Shown here piece after piece: positions 1 to 8,202 of a DNA stretch of 64,000 bases (positions within the stretch are counted from its first letter, which is position 1; the number at the start of each line of letters is the position of its first letter). Source of the DNA: Rhodanobacter sp. L36 (GTDB taxonomy: Bacteria; Pseudomonadota; Gammaproteobacteria; Xanthomonadales; Rhodanobacteraceae); assembly GCF_009765755.1 (NCBI RefSeq), contig NZ_LMUV01000004.1, positions 124,001-188,000 on the forward strand. Direction: 5' to 3'. Both the position numbers and the translations under genes were made by a program. A model generated the notes under the pieces. It was not told where the DNA came from and did not search any database. It worked only from the letters and a program-made list of their open reading frames with translations.

Positions 1-2476
1 CGGCGATCATTGCGTTCTGGCCGCCGGTCTCTGCGATCAGCGCGGCGATCGGCGCGTTACGCGCGGCCAATGCGCGGTTGATCGCCCAGGCCGTGTCGGT
101 GGAACCGGTGAAGGCCACGCCGGAGACGCGCGGATCTTTCGTCAATGCAACACCGACCACGGCGCCGTCGCCGGGCAGATATTGCAGCACGTCCGTCGGC
201 ACGCCGGCATCGTGCAGCAGCTTGATCGCGGCGTGTCCGATCAGCGACGTCTGCTCGGCCGGCTTGGCGATCACCGCATTGCCGGCGGCAAGCGCCGCGC
301 TGACCTGGCCCAAGAAAATCGCCAGCGGGAAATTCCATGGGCTGATGCACACGAATACGCCGCGGCCGTTGAGGAACAACTGGTTGCTCTCGCCGGTCGG
401 GCCGGGCAGGTTTTCCGGCTGGCCGAACAGACGCCGGGCCATCGTCGCGTAATAACGCAGGAAGTCCGCGGCCTCGCGGATTTCCGCGATCGCGTCGGGC
501 AGGCCTTTGCCCGCTTCGCGCACGCATAGCGCGATGAATTCACCGCGGCGGGCTTCCAGTTGATCGGCGGCGTGTTCGAGAATCGCGGCGCGGCTGGCGG
601 CCGGCAGACGATCCCAGCCGAACTGCGCGGCAACGGCATTGGCCAGCGCCTTGTCGACCGTCGCGGCGTCGGCGCTGACATAGCTGCCCACCACCTGGCG
701 ACGATCGGCGGGATTGGTCACCTGCACAGTCGGGCCGTTGGCGGTTGCGCCCGGCACCAGCGGCGCGGTATTCCACGGGCCAGCATTCGCGTTGACGACT
801 TCGGCCATCGCTTTCAGTTCGTTGTCATTGGAGAAATTGACGCCCATGGAATTCTTCCTGGATACCGGATTTGAATGCAGCGCGGACGCAGCATTGTCAG
901 CGTAGAGATTCACCGGCAACGGAATGCGCGGATGAGGGATCGAAGCGAACGAGCGCACGGTTTCGCACGGGTCGGCCACCAGTTCGCGCACCGGCACGCT
1001 CTCGTCGACGACGCGATTGACGAAGCTGGTATTGGCGCCGTTCTCCAGCAGGCGGCGCACGAGATACGGCAGCAGATCTTCATGCGTGCCGACCGGTGCG
1101 TAGACGCGGCACGGCACGTTGAGGTTCTGCGGACCGATCACTTCGGCGTACAGATCCGTGCCCATGCCGTGCAGGCGCTGGTATTCGTACGGACGGCCCT
1201 GCGCGAGGTGATGCACCGCCGCGATGGTATGTGCGTTGTGCGTGGCGAACTGCGGATAGATCAACTCGTTGCCGGCACTGAACAAACGACGCGCGCAGGC
1301 GAGGTAGGACACGTCGGTGTTCGGCTTGCGTGTGTAGACCGGATATCCGCTCAGGCCGGTTTCCTGCGCGCGCTTGATTTCGGCATCCCAGTACGCGCCC
1401 TTCACCAGCCGCACGTACCAGCGACGATTCGCCGCACGCGCGGTTTCGATCAGCCAGTCGATCACGAACGGCGTGCGCTTGGCATAGGCCTGCACCACGA
1501 TCCCCAGGCCGTTCCAGCCTTGCAGCGACGGATGGGCGAACACGTCGCCGATGATGTCCAGCGACAGCTCAAGTCGATCGGCTTCCTCCGCATCGACCGA
1601 CAGCGCGATGCCGTACTTCATCGCCAGCTGCGAAAGCTCCAGCAGTTTCTCGGTGAGCTCGCGGCGAGCGCGTTCGCGCTTGGCGACTTCGTAGCGCGGA
1701 TGCAGCGCAGACAATTTCACCGAAATCGACGGCGCGTCGGTGTGGTTGGCGAACGGGCCGCGCGCGCCGATGGCGGCGATCGCATTGCGGTAATCCTGCT
1801 GGTAGCGCTCGGCGGTTTCGCTGGTGAGCGCGGACTCGCCGAGCATGTCGTAGGAATAGCGGTACACCGCGTATTCCTTTTTCGCGCAACGGTCCAGCGC
1901 CTCGCCAATGGTGCGGCCCATCACGAACTGATGGCCCATGATGCGCATCGCCTGACGCACCGCCAGGCGGATCGCCGGCTCGCCTGCGCGGCCCACCAAT
2001 CGACGCAGCGCGCCGCTGAAATCGTGACGGGTTTCTTCTGCCAGATTCACCAGATGACCAGTGAGCATCAGGCCCCAGGTAGAGGCGTTGACGAACACGG
2101 ATTCGCTCTGGCCCAGATGGCGCTTCCAGTCCGCTTCGCCGAGCTTGTCGCGGATCAGCTTGTCGGCGGTGGCCTTGTCCGGGATGCGCAGCAAGGCTTC
2201 GGCCACGCACATCAGCAGCACGCCTTCCTCGGAGGAGAGGTCGTATTGGCGCATGAAGGATTCGACCGCGCTCTGGTCCTTGGCGCGGCTGCGCACGCGG
2301 CTGACCAGCCCGGCGGCGAGATCGATCACTTGCTCGCGCTCGACCGCGGGCAGCGTGGCCTGAGCGAGCAGGTCGTTGACCGCTTCGGTTTCATCACGCA
2401 GCCACGCGGCAGTAATGCGAGCGCGCGCCGGGGTGCTGTCGTGGGGCAGTTCGGGACTGAGGATCGGTTGGGTCAC
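1..2476 (-). CDS. putA: Bifunctional proline dehydrogenase / L-glutamate gamma-semialdehyde dehydrogenase PutA (3' end outside window)
   Basis: PutA oxidises proline to P5C with FAD and then to glutamate with NAD+, feeding electrons to quinone at the membrane. About 825 codons are visible. The protein starts directly with the alpha-helical dimerisation arm (RITAAWLRDETEAVNDLL near residue 20), so the ribbon-helix-helix DNA-binding domain of E. coli PutA is absent and this copy should not be a self-repressor. The proline dehydrogenase barrel carries RLVKGAYWDAEIK and QFATHNAHT. The aldehyde dehydrogenase part shows SPWNFPLAIF, GVAFTGSTDTA and, at the window edge, AETGGQNAMIA; the catalytic cysteine lies beyond base 1. 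The start is a GTG at 2476. No ATG is in frame nearby, and a GGAG lies about 15 bases upstream, so the start is the least certain part. The frame is uninterrupted. Confidence 0.95.
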   Translation of the reverse strand, partial: MTQPILSPELPHDSTPARARITAAWLRDETEAVNDLLAQATLPAVEREQVIDLAAGLVSRVRSRAKDQSAVESFMRQYDLSSEEGVLLMCVAEALLRIPDKATADKLIRDKLGEADWKRHLGQSESVFVNASTWGLMLTGHLVNLAEETRHDFSGALRRLVGRAGEPAIRLAVRQAMRIMGHQFVMGRTIGEALDRCAKKEYAVYRYSYDMLGESALTSETAERYQQDYRNAIAAIGARGPFANHTDAPSISVKLSALHPRYEVAKRERARRELTEKLLELSQLAMKYGIALSVDAEEADRLELSLDIIGDVFAHPSLQGWNGLGIVVQAYAKRTPFVIDWLIETARAANRRWYVRLVKGAYWDAEIKRAQETGLSGYPVYTRKPNTDVSYLACARRLFSAGNELIYPQFATHNAHTIAAVHHLAQGRPYEYQRLHGMGTDLYAEVIGPQNLNVPCRVYAPVGTHEDLLPYLVRRLLENGANTSFVNRVVDESVPVRELVADPCETVRSFASIPHPRIPLPVNLYADNAASALHSNPVSRKNSMGVNFSNDNELKAMAEVVNANAGPWNTAPLVPGATANGPTVQVTNPADRRQVVGSYVSADAATVDKALANAVAAQFGWDRLPAASRAAILEHAADQLEARRGEFIALCVREAGKGLPDAIAEIREAADFLRYYATMARRLFGQPENLPGPTGESNQLFLNGRGVFVCISPWNFPLAIFLGQVSAALAAGNAVIAKPAEQTSLIGHAAIKLLHDAGVPTDVLQYLPGDGAVVGVALTKDPRVSGVAFTGSTDTAWAINRALAARNAPIAALIAETGGQNAMIA

Positions 2477-2630
2477 GGCTTTCGTCTGCGTCTCCGCGGG
2501 CGCGGAGGAAAGCGTGGAATTGTACGCGGCCGTGCGTATTGCGAGGAGGGCTGGCCGTCGCGATGCGGTCGTGGTGCGGTTTGCGCAAGGACTTGTGCGT
2601 GCGAATCGTGCGCGCTTGCCCGCATCATTC

Positions 2631-2658
2631 TTGCCCGCCGACGCGCCGCGGCCTATCA
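2631..2658 (+). promoter_or_regulatory. Candidate sigma-70 promoter for the oxidase block
   Basis: TTGCCC at 2631 and TATCAT at 2653 are 16 bases apart, and a start site about 30 bases before the DUF2244 gene would result. It lies in the 211-base divergent gap between putA and the oxidase genes. This is a match by eye to the consensus only. Confidence 0.4.
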
Positions 2659-2687
2659 TTCCGCTGTTCCAGGCACGCCGGATCCCC

Positions 2688-3170
2688 ATGATCGTGCTTC
2701 GACCCGCTGCCGCCGGCCTGCCGTGCGTGACGATGTGGCTCAAGCCCAATCGCACGCTCAGCCGACGCGGCTTGCGTCGATTGATCATGGTTCTGGTGGC
2801 GCTGGCGCTGATAACGGCTGGACTGGGTGCGTGGCAGGGCAACGTGTTTGCGCCGCTGTTTGCACTGGTCGAATCCGCCGCCATGACCATCGCGTTGAGC
2901 GTGGCATGGCGGGCCGGCGATCGCAGTGAGCGCATCACCCTCGACGGTTCGTCGCTGGAGGTGCGAGCCCTGCCAGGCCGGCGCTGCACGCGCTTCCAGT
3001 CGTACTGGGTGCGCGTGAAGCTGGAGTCGGGTGGCGGACACGATCGTCTGTTGCTGTCGTCGCATGGGCGCAAGCTGGAAATCGGTGCATTCCTGGCGGA
3101 TCAGGAACGCGTCGAGTTGTCGAAGAAACTCATGGTGCTGCTGGCCGATCTCAACCAGCCGCGCAAGTAG
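2688..3170 (+). CDS. DUF2244 family integral membrane protein
   Basis: The product is 160 residues. It begins with a short polar segment containing LKPNRTLSRRG, typical of DUF2244, followed by two membrane segments (about residues 30-70) and a basic cytoplasmic C-terminal part with WVRVKLES and KLEIGAFL. The function of DUF2244 is unknown. In proteobacteria these genes commonly stand just upstream of coxB, as here (20 bases from the coxB start), which suggests a role in oxidase assembly; that is inference from position. The ATG at 2688 was chosen because the longer frame opens inside the divergent intergenic region. A second in-frame ATG at 2733 sits immediately before the conserved LKPNR motif. 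Confidence 0.8.
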   Translation: MIVLRPAAAGLPCVTMWLKPNRTLSRRGLRRLIMVLVALALITAGLGAWQGNVFAPLFALVESAAMTIALSVAWRAGDRSERITLDGSSLEVRALPGRRCTRFQSYWVRVKLESGGGHDRLLLSSHGRKLEIGAFLADQERVELSKKLMVLLADLNQPRK

Positions 3171-3190
3171 GTTCAACAAAGGTGCAAGAC

Positions 3191-4144
3191 ATGACATCTG
3201 GCGTCATCAGGCGATCATTCACGGCAGCGGCGATGCTTGCTTCTGCATTGTTCGGCGGCGCGGCCCGGGCCAACCCGACCCCGTACCAGCTGAACATGGA
3301 GCGCGGCGCCAGCACCTGGTCGCAGGTGCCCTACCACCTCAACAACATCTCGCTCGGCGTGTGCGTGGTGATCGGCATTCTGGTGTTCGGGGCCATGTTC
3401 ATCGCCATGTTCCGCTTCCGCAAATCGCGCGGCGCGGTGGCCGAGAAGTGGTCGCACAACACCTTGCTGGAAGTGATCTGGACCACCATCCCGGTGATCA
3501 TTCTGGTCGTGCTCGCCTATCTCGCCACCGGCGGCCTGACCTCGTGGGCGGACACCACCGGTTCGCAAATGACCGTCAAGGTCACCGGCTACCAGTGGAA
3601 GTGGCGCTACGACTACGAGGAATACCTGGGCAAGCCGATCAGCAAGGTCGGTTTCATGTCCAAGCTCGATTCGCAGAGCGACCAGACCCGCCAGCTCGAT
3701 TCGGGCCTGGATCCGTTCAAGGTCAAGGTCGGCGACGAGAACACCTATCTGCTAAATGTCGACAAGCCGCTCGTCGTGCCGGTCGACACCAAGATCCGCT
3801 TCATCATCACCGGCGCCGACGTGATCCATTCGTGGTGGGTGCCGGCGCTGGGCTGGAAGCTCGACGCGATCCCGGGCATCGTCAACGCGGCGTGGACCAA
3901 CATCCAGACGCCGGGCACGTATCGCGGCCAGTGCGCCGAGTTGTGTGGCCAGGATCACGGCTTCATGCCGATCGTGGTGGTGGCGTTGTCCAAGCCGGAC
4001 TTCGCCAAGTGGCTGGCCGAACAGCAGGCGAAATCCGCGCCACCGCCGGCAGCTCCGGCTGCTGCGCCTGCCGCCGCTTCCACGGCCGCTGCACCCAAGA
4101 CAGCTCAGGTCTCCGCCGCGCCGGTCGCCGACGCGCAGGGCTGA
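3191..4144 (+). CDS. coxB: Cytochrome c oxidase subunit II (CuA subunit)
   Basis: Subunit II of an aa3-type oxidase takes electrons from cytochrome c into the binuclear CuA centre. The 317-residue product has a signal peptide (cleavage near ARA-NPTP), two transmembrane helices (about 55-75 and 95-115) and a periplasmic cupredoxin domain. CuA ligands are visible in CAELCGQDHGFM near residue 248, and the aromatic electron-entry motif YQWKWRYDY is present. The C-terminus is a low-complexity Ala/Pro tail, with no cytochrome c domain, so this is not a caa3 fusion. The ATG at 3191 is preferred over GTG 3182 because AAAGGT lies about 7 bases upstream. It is first in the core oxidase run, 56 bases before coxA. 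Confidence 0.96.
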   Translation: MTSGVIRRSFTAAAMLASALFGGAARANPTPYQLNMERGASTWSQVPYHLNNISLGVCVVIGILVFGAMFIAMFRFRKSRGAVAEKWSHNTLLEVIWTTIPVIILVVLAYLATGGLTSWADTTGSQMTVKVTGYQWKWRYDYEEYLGKPISKVGFMSKLDSQSDQTRQLDSGLDPFKVKVGDENTYLLNVDKPLVVPVDTKIRFIITGADVIHSWWVPALGWKLDAIPGIVNAAWTNIQTPGTYRGQCAELCGQDHGFMPIVVVALSKPDFAKWLAEQQAKSAPPPAAPAAAPAAASTAAAPKTAQVSAAPVADAQG

Positions 4145-4200
4145 TCTTCGCTGCTCATCGTTTTTGTTGTTGCATTCACACAGGTTAGAGGTGCAAGGCC

Positions 4201-5817
4201 ATGTCCCACGCAGCCACCCATGATCACCATGATGATCACCACGGCGCGCCGAAGAATTTCTTCCAGCGCTGGTGCATGTCCACCAACCACAAGGACATCG
4301 GTACGTTGTACCTGGTCTTCGCGCTGCTGATGTTCTTCATCGGCGGCAGCTTCGCGATGCTGATCCGCGCCGAGTTGTTCAAGCCCGGCCTGCAGTTGAT
4401 GCAGCCGTACTTTTTCAACCAGCTCACCACCATGCATGCACTGGTGATGATCTTCGGCGCGATCATGCCGGCCTTCGTCGGTCTCGGTAACTGGATGATC
4501 CCGTTGATGGTCGGTGCGCCGGACATGGCGTTGCCGCGCATGAACAACCTGTCGTTCTGGATTCTGCCTTTCGCCTTCACGCTGTTGCTGTCGACCCTGT
4601 TTTCCGCGGGCGGCGGCCCGGCCGGCGGCTGGACGATGTATCCGCCGCTGTCGCTGCAGAGCGACTCGCTCGCCTACGTGGTGTTCTCGGTCCACTTGAT
4701 GGGCATCAGCTCGATCATGGGCGCGATCAACATCATCGCGACCATCCTCAACATGCGCGCGCCGGGCATGGAACTGCTGAAGATGCCGGTGTTCGTATGG
4801 AGCTGGTTGATTACCGCGTTCCTGCTGATCGCGGTGATGCCGGTGCTCGCCGGCGCGGTGACGATGCTGCTCACCGACAAGTATTTCGGCACCAACTTCT
4901 TCAACCCGGGCGGCGGCGGCGATCCCGTTCTGTACCAGCACATCTTCTGGTTCTTCGGGCATCCCGAGGTCTACATCATGATCCTGCCCGCGTTCGGGAT
5001 CATCTCTGAAATCATCCCGACGTTCTCGCGCAAGCCGATCTTCGGCTACAAGGCGATGGTGTTCGCGATCGCCTCGATCGCGTTCCTTTCGTTCATCGTG
5101 TGGGCGCATCACATGTTCGCGGTGGGCCTGCCGCTGGGCGCCGAGATCTTCTTCATGTACGCGACCATGTTGATCGCGGTGCCGACCGGCGTGAAGGTGT
5201 TCAACTGGGTGAGCACGATGTGGGGCGGCTCGATGACGTTCGAGACGCCGATGCTGTTTGCCATCGCGTTCGTCATCCTGTTCACCATCGGCGGTTTCTC
5301 CGGCCTGATGCTGGCGCTGGTGCCGGCGGATTTTCAGTATCACGACACCTACTTCGTGGTGGCGCATTTCCACTACGTGCTGGTGACCGGTGCGCTATTC
5401 GCGATCATCGCTGCCACGTATTACTGGCTGCCGAAGTGGTCCGGCCGGATGTACAGCGAGTTCTGGGGCAAGATGCATTTCTGGAACAGCGTGATCTGGG
5501 TCAACGTGCTGTTTTTCCCGCAGCACTTCCTTGGCCTGGCCGGCATGCCGCGCCGCATCCCCGATTACAACGTGGCGTTCGCCAACTTCAACATGGTCAG
5601 CTCGATTGGCGGCTTCCTGTTCGGTGCCTCGCAGCTGATCTTCCTGGGCGTGCTGGTTCACGGCGTGTTCTTCTCCAAGAAGAAAGCCACCGACCGCGTG
5701 TGGGAAGGCGCCAAGGGCCTGGAGTGGACTGTGCCGTCGCCGGCGCCGTTCCACACGTTCGACGTCCCGCCGGTGATTCACGACGACGAGCTCGCCCACG
5801 GCCATGTCAACGATTGA
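4201..5817 (+). CDS. coxA: Cytochrome c oxidase subunit I
   Basis: The 538-residue catalytic subunit of the aa3 oxidase binds heme a and the heme a3-CuB centre, reduces O2 and pumps protons. Twelve membrane helices can be followed. The CuB and cross-linked tyrosine region reads GHPEVYIMILPAFG (about residue 255), followed by WAHHMFAVG with the paired CuB histidines (about 301) and the heme ligands in HFHYVLVTGA. The D- and K-pathway signatures of A-type oxidases look intact. The N-terminus is rich in histidine (HAATHDHHDDHHGA), which is common in proteobacterial homologues. AGAGG and AAGG elements precede the ATG. Its stop overlaps the next small gene by 14 bases, suggesting translational coupling. 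Confidence 0.97.
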   Translation: MSHAATHDHHDDHHGAPKNFFQRWCMSTNHKDIGTLYLVFALLMFFIGGSFAMLIRAELFKPGLQLMQPYFFNQLTTMHALVMIFGAIMPAFVGLGNWMIPLMVGAPDMALPRMNNLSFWILPFAFTLLLSTLFSAGGGPAGGWTMYPPLSLQSDSLAYVVFSVHLMGISSIMGAINIIATILNMRAPGMELLKMPVFVWSWLITAFLLIAVMPVLAGAVTMLLTDKYFGTNFFNPGGGGDPVLYQHIFWFFGHPEVYIMILPAFGIISEIIPTFSRKPIFGYKAMVFAIASIAFLSFIVWAHHMFAVGLPLGAEIFFMYATMLIAVPTGVKVFNWVSTMWGGSMTFETPMLFAIAFVILFTIGGFSGLMLALVPADFQYHDTYFVVAHFHYVLVTGALFAIIAATYYWLPKWSGRMYSEFWGKMHFWNSVIWVNVLFFPQHFLGLAGMPRRIPDYNVAFANFNMVSSIGGFLFGASQLIFLGVLVHGVFFSKKKATDRVWEGAKGLEWTVPSPAPFHTFDVPPVIHDDELAHGHVND

Positions 5818-5983
5818 TCCATCGAAGCCGATTCGCATGACACAGCAGAACACCAGCTCCGCAACGGTCGATCCGGTCAGCGACAACCGTCGCAAAGGCG
5901 TGCGTCGCACGGTGACGATCACCGCCGCGATCGCGTTGGCGTTTTTCCTGGTGTCGTTCGTGCAGATCGTGCTGATGAAATAG
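5804..5983 (+). CDS. Small single-pass membrane protein of the cytochrome oxidase operon
   Basis: This 59-residue frame overlaps the end of coxA by 14 bases. It reads as a polar N-terminal half, a basic stretch (NRRKGVRRT) and one transmembrane helix (about residues 36-56, TITAAIALAFFLVSFVQIVL) ending in MK. The layout matches the short cytochrome oxidase small assembly proteins found between coxA and ctaG in many proteobacteria; the assignment is by size, position and topology rather than by a diagnostic motif. An alternative in-frame ATG at 5837 would give 48 residues. In the usual gene order ctaG (cox11) would follow, but here 139 non-coding bases and coxC follow instead. Confidence 0.65.
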   Translation: MSTIDPSKPIRMTQQNTSSATVDPVSDNRRKGVRRTVTITAAIALAFFLVSFVQIVLMK

Positions 5984-6122
5984 CGGCATCGCGTACTGGT
6001 TTGCTGCACCGTTCTTGTTTCATTGATTCATTGTTCAACCGATTGGCGACAACGATCGGCATGCAGTTCCCCGGGCGCCACGACGGGGTAAAGTCATCAA
6101 GAGAAATCCACGGGGTCTCACC

Positions 6123-7010
6123 ATGGGTCAGCAGCACGACGCTTACTTCGTTCCAACCAAGAGCTACTGGCCGTTCGTGGCCGCGGTGGTCATGTTCACC
6201 ACGGTGGTCGGTGCCGCGCACTGGTTGAACGCCGAGCCGGGCGATGGCGGCTTCGGCAAAACCGTGCTCACCGTCGGTGTGATCGGCGTGCTGGCCATGT
6301 TCTTCGGCTGGTTCCGCTCGGTCATCCACGAGTCGATGGCCGGCAGCTACAACCACCAAGTCGATGTGTCGTTCCGCATGGGCATGATGTGGTTCATCTT
6401 TTCCGAGGTGATGTTCTTCGGCGCATTCTTCGGCGCGCTGTTCTATATCCGCATGTTCTCGGTGCCGTGGCTCGGTGGACAGGGTCATGGCGTGCTCACG
6501 CATGAATTCCTGTGGAGCGATTACGCCGCTTCGTGGGGCATGAACGGCGGCAATGGTCCGCAGCACGTCGGTGGCAATTTCAGCACGGTGCCGGCGTGGG
6601 GTTTGCCGCTGCTCAACACGCTGATCCTGCTGAGCTCCAGCGTCACGGTAACGATCGCGCACCATGCGTTGCGCGCTGGCCATCGCGGCAAGATCCTGGT
6701 GTTCCTCGGCATCACGGTGCTGCTCGGCGCGCTGTTCCTGAATTTCCAGGCGCACGAATACATCGAGGCATACAAGGAACTCAACCTGACGATGCACAGC
6801 GGCGTCTACGGCTCGACGTTCTTCATGCTTACCGGCTTCCACGGACTGCATGTCACGCTGGGCACGATCATGCTGGCGGTGATCTGGCTGCGCGTGCTGA
6901 AGGGTCACTTCAACAAGGAACACCACTTCGGTTTCGAGGCGGTGGCTTGGTACTGGCATTTCGTCGACGTGGTCTGGCTCGGCCTTTTCATGTTCGTCTA
7001 CATTCTCTAG
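6123..7010 (+). CDS. coxC: Cytochrome c oxidase subunit III
   Basis: Subunit III stabilises the aa3 oxidase and supports proton uptake. The 295-residue product begins MGQQHDAYFVPTKSYWPF and shows seven membrane helices. Typical motifs are MGMMWFIFSEVMFFGAFFGALFY, TVPAWGLPLLNTLILLSSSVT, and the carboxy-terminal GFHGLHVTLG and WYWHFVDVVWLGLF. Length and motifs fit the family fully. It is separated from the preceding small gene by 139 bases, longer than the other gaps in the block. A 12-bp hairpin 24 bases after the stop may end or attenuate the transcript here. Confidence 0.97.
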   Translation: MGQQHDAYFVPTKSYWPFVAAVVMFTTVVGAAHWLNAEPGDGGFGKTVLTVGVIGVLAMFFGWFRSVIHESMAGSYNHQVDVSFRMGMMWFIFSEVMFFGAFFGALFYIRMFSVPWLGGQGHGVLTHEFLWSDYAASWGMNGGNGPQHVGGNFSTVPAWGLPLLNTLILLSSSVTVTIAHHALRAGHRGKILVFLGITVLLGALFLNFQAHEYIEAYKELNLTMHSGVYGSTFFMLTGFHGLHVTLGTIMLAVIWLRVLKGHFNKEHHFGFEAVAWYWHFVDVVWLGLFMFVYIL

Positions 7011-7034
7011 GGTCGGCTGCGCCGGCTCGGAAAA

Positions 7035-7061
7035 CAAAGGCCCGCCATTGGCGGGCCTTTG
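7035..7061 (+). terminator. Hairpin after coxC
   Basis: A perfect 12-bp stem (7035-7046 with 7050-7061, built on AAAGGCCCGCC) closes a 3-base loop. The tail CTTTG is only weakly T-rich, but the stem itself ends in TTTG, so it could act as a factor-independent terminator for coxC. It is symmetrical and could also serve the opposite-strand DUF2909 gene. Confidence 0.65.
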
Positions 7062-7159
7062 CTTTGAAAGGATCAAGAACGAATTCAAAGGAGCTTGCGA
7101 TCATCCGCTGCGCGATTTGTCGCGCTTTCAGCGCGGTGGCGGGGTGGCAGCTACAATGC

Positions 7160-7393
7160 TCAACCGCCGATGTCGTGCGGATGCAGCCAGCCCATCCAGT
7201 AGCCGAACGCGACCATGGCGATCAGCACCAGCGACAGGCTGATCCGGCGAGTCAATGCCCACACCATCCGCTTGTCGTCGTCCTTGTCGGTCATCATGAA
7301 ATACAGCGCCTGGCCGAGGCTGAAAACGACGATCAGCAGCATCACCACCAGCGCACATTTGTAGATGGTTTCCACGTGATTGATCCATACCAT
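7160..7393 (-). CDS. DUF2909 twin transmembrane protein
   Basis: The 77-residue product has two hydrophobic helices (about 10-32 and 50-70) separated by the polar loop TDKDDDKRMVWALTRRISLS, the pattern of the DUF2909 family. The family sits beside cytochrome oxidase genes in many gammaproteobacteria and its function is unknown. Here it is encoded on the opposite strand, between coxC and surf1. The ATG at 7393 is preceded by GGAGG at 5-base spacing, which fixes the start. Its 5' end is only 41 bases from the divergent surf1 start, so the two promoters must lie back to back or the surf1 transcript must read through from coxC. Confidence 0.8.
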   Translation of the reverse strand: MVWINHVETIYKCALVVMLLIVVFSLGQALYFMMTDKDDDKRMVWALTRRISLSLVLIAMVAFGYWMGWLHPHDIGG

Positions 7394-7434
7394 GACGACC
7401 TCCGCAGTATAACGGCCGACGACAGGATCGCCGC

Positions 7435-8202
7435 GTGAGAGGTTTTCGCCGGCCACCGTGGTGGGCGCTGCTGCTGACAGTGGCCGGAGCCTTGCTGTTC
7501 ATGCGTTTGGGCGTGTGGCAGCTGCATCGCGCGGACTTCAAGGAAGCACTTCTGCGGCGGTATGCCGCATCGTCGTTCGCGCCCGTGCAGGACTTTTCCC
7601 GCGTCGCCATGTCGCCACCGGCAGACGGCTTTCCGCGCGTGCAGGTGCATGGGCGCTACCTCGCCGATCGCGTGTACTTGCTCGACAACCCGCAGCACGA
7701 CGAGCGCGGCGGCGTGGAAGTTTTCGTGCCGCTGTTTCTGCACGACAGTTCGCGATTGCTGCTGGTCGATCTCGGTTTCCTGCCGGGCGACGGCAGCGGC
7801 AAGGCACCGCAGCTGCCTGCGCTGTCGACCGACGACGTCACGTTGCAAGGCCTGTACGTGCCGCCACCTTCCACCGGATTCGAAATGGGCGGCGATGCGC
7901 TGACCGCGCAAAAAAGCTGGCCAAAGAAAGCGATCTTCCTCGACCCCGCGCAGGTCGCGCGCGATCTCGGGTACGTGTTGTATCCACGCGTGCTTGCGCT
8001 GGATGCGGATCCGGCAGCGATCTACGTGCGCGTGCACACGCTGGATTTTTCCTCGATGCCGCCGGCGCGCCATCGTGCCTACGCGTTCCAGTGGTTCTCG
8101 TTCGCGATCGCCGCGGTGGTGATCCTGCTGGTGCTGAATCGCAAACGCGCTCGACGCACATCTTCCACTTCGACAATCGATGATTCCGATGAACAACGTT
8201 GA
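7435..8202 (+). CDS. surf1: SURF1 family cytochrome oxidase assembly protein
   Basis: SURF1 proteins help insert heme a into oxidase subunit I. The 255-residue product has the expected two terminal membrane helices (about 8-26 and 218-238) flanking a periplasmic domain. The family signature LGVWQLHRADFKEALLRRY follows the first helix, and the second helix region reads RAYAFQWFSFAIAAVVILLVL, matching the typical YAxQWxxF motif. It uses a GTG start; no better ATG is in frame. The gene overlaps the downstream Sco-like gene by 23 bases, so the two are likely translated together. Confidence 0.92.
   Translation: MRGFRRPPWWALLLTVAGALLFMRLGVWQLHRADFKEALLRRYAASSFAPVQDFSRVAMSPPADGFPRVQVHGRYLADRVYLLDNPQHDERGGVEVFVPLFLHDSSRLLLVDLGFLPGDGSGKAPQLPALSTDDVTLQGLYVPPPSTGFEMGGDALTAQKSWPKKAIFLDPAQVARDLGYVLYPRVLALDADPAAIYVRVHTLDFSSMPPARHRAYAFQWFSFAIAAVVILLVLNRKRARRTSSTSTIDDSDEQR

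Noticed and set aside
875-2929. 684-codon open frame on the plus strand
   Set aside because: It is antisense to putA, whose minus-strand translation shows clear PutA motifs. High third-position GC creates long antisense frames with Arg/His/Gln-rich products.
4105-5373. 422-codon minus-strand frame rich in His, Arg and Glu
   Set aside because: Mirror of coxB and coxA; composition is typical of antisense translation of membrane protein genes.
5919-7088. 389-codon minus-strand frame
   Set aside because: Antisense to coxC, with no domain and no ribosome-binding site.
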